Below, one piece after another: positions 7,153-10,485 of a DNA stretch of 10,485 nt. This DNA comes from Ruminococcaceae bacterium UBA7147. Its GTDB lineage: Bacteria; Bacillota; Clostridia; Oscillospirales; Acutalibacteraceae. A program made the position numbers and the translations under genes. Under the pieces are notes generated by a model, which had not been told where the DNA came from, searched no databases, and saw nothing but the letters and a program-made list of their open reading frames with translations. Every line of letters starts with the position of its first letter. The first letter of the stretch is position 1. Location of the stretch: positions 1 to 10,485 of the forward strand of contig DKWR01000032.1 of assembly GCA_002491825.1 (NCBI GenBank). The letters are read 5' to 3'.

Positions 7153-7203
7153 CTTAAAAAAGAAGAATGCCTCGTACGCGTTCTGCGTGTCGAGGCACTC
7201 GAC
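7153..7203 (-). terminator. Terminator of tRNA-Arg, formed by hairpin repeat copy C
   Basis: On the - strand the tRNA CCA end (7204) is followed at once by this element. Arms TGCCTCG (7168-7174) and CGAGGCA (7191-7197), plus inner ACGCG/TGCGT, form a long hairpin followed by ATTCTTCTTTTTT, a good T-run. A second, mutually exclusive hairpin, GTCGAG/CTCGAC with a GCA loop (7189-7203), starts at the first base after CCA. The same element occurs as copies A, B and D in the window. Confidence 0.8.
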
Positions 7204-7280
7204 TGGCGTCCTCGGCGGGATTCGAACCCACGGCCTTTCGCTTAGGAGGCGAACGCTCTATCCGGCTGAGCTACGAAGAC
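7204..7280 (-). tRNA. tRNA-Arg, anticodon CCU, CCA encoded
   Basis: The reverse complement folds as a complete 77-nt cloverleaf including CCA. The acceptor stem is GTCTTCG/CGAGGAC (one G-U), the D stem GCTC/GAGC, the anticodon arm TTCGC/GCGAA around CTCCTAA (anticodon CCT), a 5-nt variable loop AGGCC and the T arm GTGGG/CCCGC around TTCGAAT. Discriminator base G precedes the encoded CCA (plus-strand TGG 7204-7206). It reads AGG codons. It is divergent from the membrane regulator gene, with promoter boxes at 7300-7328. Confidence 0.96.
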
Positions 7281-7299
7281 ATTTATTCACAACAGATAT

Positions 7300-7328
7300 A
7301 TTTTATCTCAAATATATCGCTTTGTCAA
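7300..7328 (-). promoter_or_regulatory. Promoter of tRNA-Arg, overlapped by a perfect inverted repeat
   Basis: On the - strand, consensus TTGACA (7328-7323) and TAAAAT (7305-7300) are exactly 17 nt apart; the mature tRNA starts 20 nt beyond the -10 box. A perfect 9-bp inverted repeat GATATATTT (7295-7303) / AAATATATC (7310-7318) with a 6-nt centre covers the -10 and most of the spacer, so a repressor site is possible. The repeat is pure A/T apart from its end bases and could be incidental. Confidence 0.8.
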
Positions 7329-7350
7329 GAATTATAAATTATATAAAACA

Positions 7351-7392
7351 GTCTAATAATAGTAGACAAAATTTGAATAATATGTTATTATT
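7351..7392 (+). promoter_or_regulatory. Probable promoter and operator region of the membrane XRE regulator
   Basis: TAGACA (7363-7368) and TATTAT (7386-7391) are 17 nt apart, a reasonable sigma-A promoter. Two inverted repeats overlap it: GTCTA (7351-7355) / TAGAC (7363-7367) covers the -35 box, and a perfect AATAATA (7376-7382) / TATTATT (7386-7392) covers the -10 box. Because the gene downstream encodes a DNA-binding protein of a family that often autoregulates, these are candidate operators; that is inference. Confidence 0.5.
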
Positions 7393-7439
7393 AATACATA
7401 AAAAAATAAAAGATAAAAGTTTTGAAAAAGGGTGAAAAT

Positions 7440-8882
7440 ATGAGTTTCGGACAGCGACTAAAACAACTTCGTGAGGAAAACGGACTATCTCAAGTTGCGA
7501 TTGCAAATCAGCTTGAAATAACGGAAGAAGATTTTATCAAATTTGAAAATGACGAAGCTATGCCCTCGGCAGAAATTCTGGTGAAATTAAGCTCGTTATA
7601 TAATATGAGTGTTGATGAGCTGTTGGGTAACAGCAGAAAAACCGAACTGCCGATTGCAAAAGCGCAAATAGTAAACTCTAAAAAGCAGATAAAACAGGCG
7701 TTGAAATTTCAAAGCTCCGTTTCAAGAATGATACTGCTTTCTTTGGGTATTGGAATAACACTCTTTTTTGCCTGCTTTTTATCAATCCAATCAAAAATCC
7801 CTCCGTTGCAGAACGGACTCGGTTTATTGTCTTTAATTTATATAATACCGTTTTTCACTGCGTACCTTATATCAATTATCAGAATAAATTTCAAAGCAAA
7901 AAGATATATGAATTTTATGCAGGGAAGAAGCGGGTTTATCGAGTTTTACAATCATCATCTGCTGGTATATCTTGACGGGGATCAAGCACCCATAAGCTAT
8001 TCATATTCAAATTTTATCAAGACAAGCGAAAGCGACGGTTACATCTTATTCTATCTGCCAAACTCAATGCTTTACTGTATTGACAAACGGCAAAGCGAGG
8101 GTTACATTGAAAGTGTTTCACAAATTCTTTCCCTCAACCGGCGTTACAAAAATAAGTCTGCGCTGAAAAAGCCAAATGAAAAATTCAGCGTATCAAAATT
8201 GATGAGAATGAAAAACACTTCAAATATTCTGTATACGTTGTCGTTTTTCTCTTTGCATTTAGGATTGGCTTTAGCCGCTTGCAGTATTTTTTCAAAAAAT
8301 CCGTTAATGAAATTCAGCTTTTTATTTGTAGGAATCATACCGCTCTGCGGATTGATTTACGGAATATACATTAAAATCCGAAATTTCCGAGGGAAAAAGC
8401 TGATTATCACAAGCTCAATTTTCCTGTGCCTTACGCTGATTTACGGCTCGCTTTTTGCATTGATGCCGAACCCGGCTGCAAATAATTCCAATTTTGAAGA
8501 TGATAAGACGCTCTCCGAAATAGCAGAAGATTTGGAGTCGAGAGGCTTTACGCTTGAAGAGCAAGCGCTTATTGATAGTTTCCCCTCAATGAAGCAGAAT
8601 ATCAAGACCGAAAATCCTGATTCCAAATACACGTTTAATCTATATGAATTCAGTGATGCTTACAGTTGCAACGCATTTTACAGCCTTATAGGGGGGGATT
8701 TGCAAAACAATATGTACACCAGACGAAGTTATTCAGTAGGAAATGTTAAAATGCTGAGTTTCTCAACTGCAAGTGAATATTACTACAAATATACAAACGG
8801 AAAAATAATTGTTTCAATAAATGCTGATTTGGAAAATAAGGATGAAATCAACGAAATTCTATACAGCTTAGGTTTAGCGAAC
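7440..8882 (+). CDS. Membrane-anchored XRE-family regulator with YcxB-like and extracellular domains
   Basis: The 481-residue protein begins with a helix-turn-helix of the XRE/Cro-CI type (about 1-65: FGQRLKQLREENGLSQ, then AIANQLEI, then LYNMSVDELL). After a basic linker come hydrophobic helices at about 97-117 and 127-149. A soluble block at 163-235 (GFIEFYNHHLLVYL, then ISYSYSNFIK and ILFYLPNSM) resembles YcxB-like domains. Three more helices follow at 264-284, 290-313 and 320-341, and then a C-terminal domain (342-481). Five helices with a cytosolic HTH place that last domain outside the cell. The design suggests a one-component sensor that binds DNA from the membrane; its signal and targets are unknown. 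ATG 7440 is preferred, with AAAGGGTG (7426-7433) 6 nt upstream; an in-frame TTG at 7422 overlaps that region. A G7 run (8691-8697) lies in the extracellular part. HTH and membrane calls are firm, YcxB likeness moderate. Confidence 0.82.
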
Positions 8883-8889
8883 TAATAAA

Positions 8890-8919
8890 ACGGACGTTTC
8901 AATTTTCTGAAACGTCCGT
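8890..8919 (-). terminator. Shared hairpin terminator between the convergent regulator gene and metK
   Basis: A perfect 12-bp stem ACGGACGTTTCA (8890-8901) / TGAAACGTCCGT (8908-8919) closes a 6-nt loop. On the - strand it is followed by TTTTATTAG, so it best terminates metK. On the + strand only AATTCT follows, so it is a weaker stop for the regulator gene. Confidence 0.85.
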
Positions 8920-8937
8920 AATTCTATGTGAATATTT

Positions 8938-10119
8938 TTATGCGATTGCGGCTTTCAGCTCGTCAACCTTGTCAGTGTTCTCCCAGCGAACGCCAAGCTC
9001 CTCTCTGCCCATATGACCGTATGCGGCAAGGGGGAGGTACTTTGTTTCTTTGAGCTTTAACTGCTCAATAATCGAGTTCGGACGGCAGTCGAATACCTTT
9101 TCAACGGCAGCGGCAAGCTGTTCGTTAGAATACTCTGATGTGCCGAAAGCGTCAACCATTATCGAAACAGGCTTTGCAACACCGATTGCGTAAGCAAGCT
9201 GAATTTCGCACTTCTTTGCAAGACCTGCGGCTACAATGTTCTTTGCAATGTAACGGCTGTAGTATGCCGCACTGCGGTCAACCTTTGTCGGATCCTTACC
9301 GCTGAAACAGCCGCCGCCGTGACGTGAAAAACCGCCGTAGGTGTCAACAATAATCTTCCTGCCCGTAAGTCCTGAGTCGCCTACAGGACCGCCGATTACA
9401 AATCTGCCTGTGGGATTTACAAAAATCTTTGTAGCGTCGTCAAGGAGATTTTCGGGGATAATCGGCTTGATAACGTACTCGATTAAATCCTTGCGGATTT
9501 GCTCAAGCGCAACGTCCTCGTCGTGCTGTGTAGAAACAACAACTGTGTCAACTCTTACAACATTGTCATCGTCATACTCAACAGTAACCTGTGTTTTGCC
9601 GTCGGGACGAAGGTAGCTTAATGTGCCGTCCTTTCTTACCTTTGTAAGCTGTTTTGCAAGCTTGTGTGCAAGTGAAATAGAAAGCGGCATAAGCTCGGGT
9701 GTCTCGTCACAAGCGTAGCCGAACATCATACCCTGATCGCCTGCGCCAATCTGATTGTTGATGTCGTTTTCGCCGTCCTTAAGCTCGTAGCTTTCGTTTA
9801 CGCCCATTGCAATGTCGGACGACTGTGCGTCAATTGAGGTCAAAACTGCGCAGGTTGTTCCGTCAAATCCGCATTTGGGATTATCGTAGCCGATGTTATT
9901 AATAACATTTCTCGCAATTGAGTTGATGTCAACATAGCAGTCGGTTGAAATTTCGCCCATAACGTGAACAAGACCTGTAGTAGCCGTAACCTCGCAGGCA
10001 ACGTGAGCGTTTTTATCCTGTTCGAGAATATTGTCAAGAATAGCGTCTGAAATCTGGTCGCATACCTTGTCTGGATGTCCCTCGGTAACGGACTCTGATG
10101 TAAATAAATGCTTTGCCAT
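8938..10119 (-). CDS. metK: S-adenosylmethionine synthetase (methionine adenosyltransferase)
   Basis: The enzyme makes S-adenosylmethionine from methionine and ATP in the cytoplasm and acts as a homotetramer. The 393-residue length is typical. Signature blocks are EGHPDKVCDQISDA at 13-26 (H15 and D17 at the active site), GAGDQGMMFG at 125-134, and the glycine-rich GGGCFSGKDPTKVDRS at 268-283, where Cys replaces the more common Ala of GGGAFSGKD, a known variant. The start is ATG at 10119, with AAGGAG (10133-10128) 8 nt upstream. An in-frame extension to 10191 would translate the riboswitch terminator and is not credible. Control is by the SAM-I riboswitch upstream, so the product shuts down its own synthesis. 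It is convergent with the membrane regulator gene and monocistronic as far as visible. Confidence 0.97.
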   Translation of the reverse strand: MAKHLFTSESVTEGHPDKVCDQISDAILDNILEQDKNAHVACEVTATTGLVHVMGEISTDCYVDINSIARNVINNIGYDNPKCGFDGTTCAVLTSIDAQSSDIAMGVNESYELKDGENDINNQIGAGDQGMMFGYACDETPELMPLSISLAHKLAKQLTKVRKDGTLSYLRPDGKTQVTVEYDDDNVVRVDTVVVSTQHDEDVALEQIRKDLIEYVIKPIIPENLLDDATKIFVNPTGRFVIGGPVGDSGLTGRKIIVDTYGGFSRHGGGCFSGKDPTKVDRSAAYYSRYIAKNIVAAGLAKKCEIQLAYAIGVAKPVSIMVDAFGTSEYSNEQLAAAVEKVFDCRPNSIIEQLKLKETKYLPLAAYGHMGREELGVRWENTDKVDELKAAIA

Positions 10120-10146
10120 TATAAAAACTCCTTTTCTTAATTTTTG

Positions 10147-10179
10147 CAATAAAATAACGCCTTTCAACCGAAAGGCGTT
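10147..10179 (-). terminator. Riboswitch expression platform: terminator and overlapping antiterminator of metK
   Basis: On the - strand, GAAAGGCGTT and its partner AACGCCTTTC (plus positions 10170-10179 and 10156-10165) form a perfect 10-bp stem with a 4-nt loop, followed by ATTTTATTG. The competing antiterminator is visible: ACCGAAAG at the 3' edge of the aptamer (plus 10199-10192) is exactly complementary to CTTTCGGT (plus 10174-10167) in the 5' arm and loop of the terminator. SAM binding stabilises the aptamer, frees the terminator and stops transcription. Confidence 0.9.
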
Positions 10180-10186
10180 TTGTTTA

Positions 10187-10278
10187 CTCATCTTTCGGTA
10201 AAACCGCAGGATTTAGCACCTTGCAATTGCAGGTTGCCGGACGTCACTGGGCCTGTCCCCTCAGTCGCTCTTGATAAG
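10187..10278 (-). promoter_or_regulatory. SAM-I (S-box) riboswitch aptamer upstream of metK
   Basis: The - strand sequence contains the conserved S-box blocks in order: CTTATCAAGAG, GAGGGGACAGGCCC, GTGACG, CCGGCAACC, AAGGTGCTAAATCC and GATGAG. Helix P1 forms between CTTATC (10278-10273) and GATGAG (10192-10187) with one G-U pair. P4 is a short CGGT/ACCG hairpin. The location in front of metK matches the known S-box regulon of Firmicutes. It is followed by the terminator/antiterminator platform and senses SAM, the product of the gene it controls. Confidence 0.95.
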
Positions 10279-10300
10279 ATAATATTCAGTTTGTAAATTC

Positions 10301-10329
10301 ATTATATATCAGCTTTTGCAAAATTACAA
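10301..10329 (-). promoter_or_regulatory. Sigma-A-type promoter of the riboswitch-metK transcript
   Basis: On the - strand, TTGTAA (10329-10324) and consensus TATAAT (10306-10301) are exactly 17 nt apart. The -10 box ends 23 nt before the first base of riboswitch helix P1, leaving a short leader. Confidence 0.82.
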
Positions 10330-10462
10330 TACTTAAAAATATGTAAATATATATTTTGTTGAAATTCAGGGATATTATGTGTTTTAAGCCGAATAATTTA
10401 TAGATGATGACTATTTTTTATCTGTAAAGAATTAATAAGGGTAGCTCGTTTGCAAGCTAAAC

Positions 10463-10485
10463 GATAATTTGCCGAGTGCCTCGGC
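10463..10485 (-). repeat. Hairpin repeat copy D, cut by the window end
   Basis: On the - strand this reads GCCGAG, GCA loop, CTCGGC (10485-10471) followed by AAATTATC (10470-10463), the same hairpin and flank as copy A at 78-101 but in opposite orientation. It may continue past the window end. The stretch before it (10441-10462) carries GCTCGTTTGCAAGC, similar to CTCGATTTGCGAGC at 67-79 next to copy A. The remaining 10331-10440 is AT-rich with nothing I can name. Confidence 0.6.

Larger units (their letters stand above)
6719..7203. other. Gene-free region between the SDR gene and tRNA-Arg
   Basis: No credible coding sequence is seen here on either strand. The stretch holds an AT-rich tail after the SDR stop (6719-6797, with a weak GTAAAT/ATTTAC hairpin at 6757-6773 and no T-run), the palindromic element (6798-6952), a + strand terminator (7011-7040) and two hairpin repeat copies read as - strand terminators (7058-7101 and 7153-7203). 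Confidence 0.75.

Noticed and set aside
7068..7203. CRISPR-like or tandem repeat array beside the tRNA
   Set aside because: Only two diverged copies with a spacing of about 60 nt, each a terminator-type hairpin; no cas genes are present.
7204..7280. tRNA-Arg as attachment site of an integrated element
   Set aside because: There is no integrase and no duplicated tRNA 3' end in the window; the nearby repeats explain the structure seen.
7046..7435. 129-codon open frame on the + strand across the hairpin repeats and tRNA-Arg
   Set aside because: It runs antisense through the tRNA and two structured repeats and its translation contains the frequently mis-annotated antisense-tRNA peptide; not a real gene.
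10120..10191. N-terminal extension of metK by 24 in-frame codons on the - strand
   Set aside because: It would translate the riboswitch terminator and leader, whereas ATG 10119 has a good ribosome site and gives the normal MetK N-terminus.

Overview
The window looks like a chromosomal segment from a low-GC Gram-positive anaerobe of the class Clostridia, probably a gut Oscillospiraceae/Ruminococcus-type bacterium. The basis is AT-rich intergenic DNA, purine-rich Shine-Dalgarno sites, hairpin-plus-T-tract terminators, a SAM-I riboswitch in front of metK, an ECF-type transporter, and a palindromic element of a kind I recall as common in such genomes. No database search was possible, so taxonomy is inference.

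Layout. (1) 137-4538, + strand: a three-gene operon. It encodes a secreted DUF4430 (transcobalamin-C-like) protein, the ECF transmembrane coupling protein EcfT, and an 888-residue protein carrying two ECF ATPase domains and a membrane substrate-binding (S) component in one chain. The operon ends in a strong terminator. Together these could form a complete importer with an extracellular ligand-capture protein. Cobalamin or another corrinoid is the best guess for the substrate, from the DUF4430 partner only. (2) 4660-5749: a promoter, hpt (hypoxanthine phosphoribosyltransferase) and a small unrecognised lipoprotein, probably co-transcribed. (3) 5832-6718: a sigma-A promoter and a short-chain dehydrogenase resembling clostridial hydroxysteroid dehydrogenases, with Asp where the family's catalytic Asn is expected. 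(4) 6719-7203: a gene-free stretch holding a 155-bp MITE-like palindromic element, a rho-independent terminator, and two diverged copies of a hairpin repeat. (5) 7204-7280, - strand: tRNA-Arg(CCU) with encoded CCA and its own promoter; one hairpin repeat starts directly after the CCA and supplies a terminator. (6) 7440-8882, + strand: an XRE-type DNA-binding protein fused to five membrane helices, a YcxB-like domain and an extracellular C-terminal domain. (7) 8938-10119, - strand: metK, convergent with the previous gene and sharing a hairpin terminator. It is preceded by a SAM-I riboswitch with a readable terminator/antiterminator switch and a promoter. (8) 10331-10485: no gene; the window ends inside another copy of the hairpin repeat.

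The points most worth a second look are the tripartite transporter fusion beside a DUF4430 protein, the membrane-anchored XRE/YcxB-like regulator with inverted repeats over its likely promoter, and a dispersed hairpin repeat whose copies differ by compensatory base changes.
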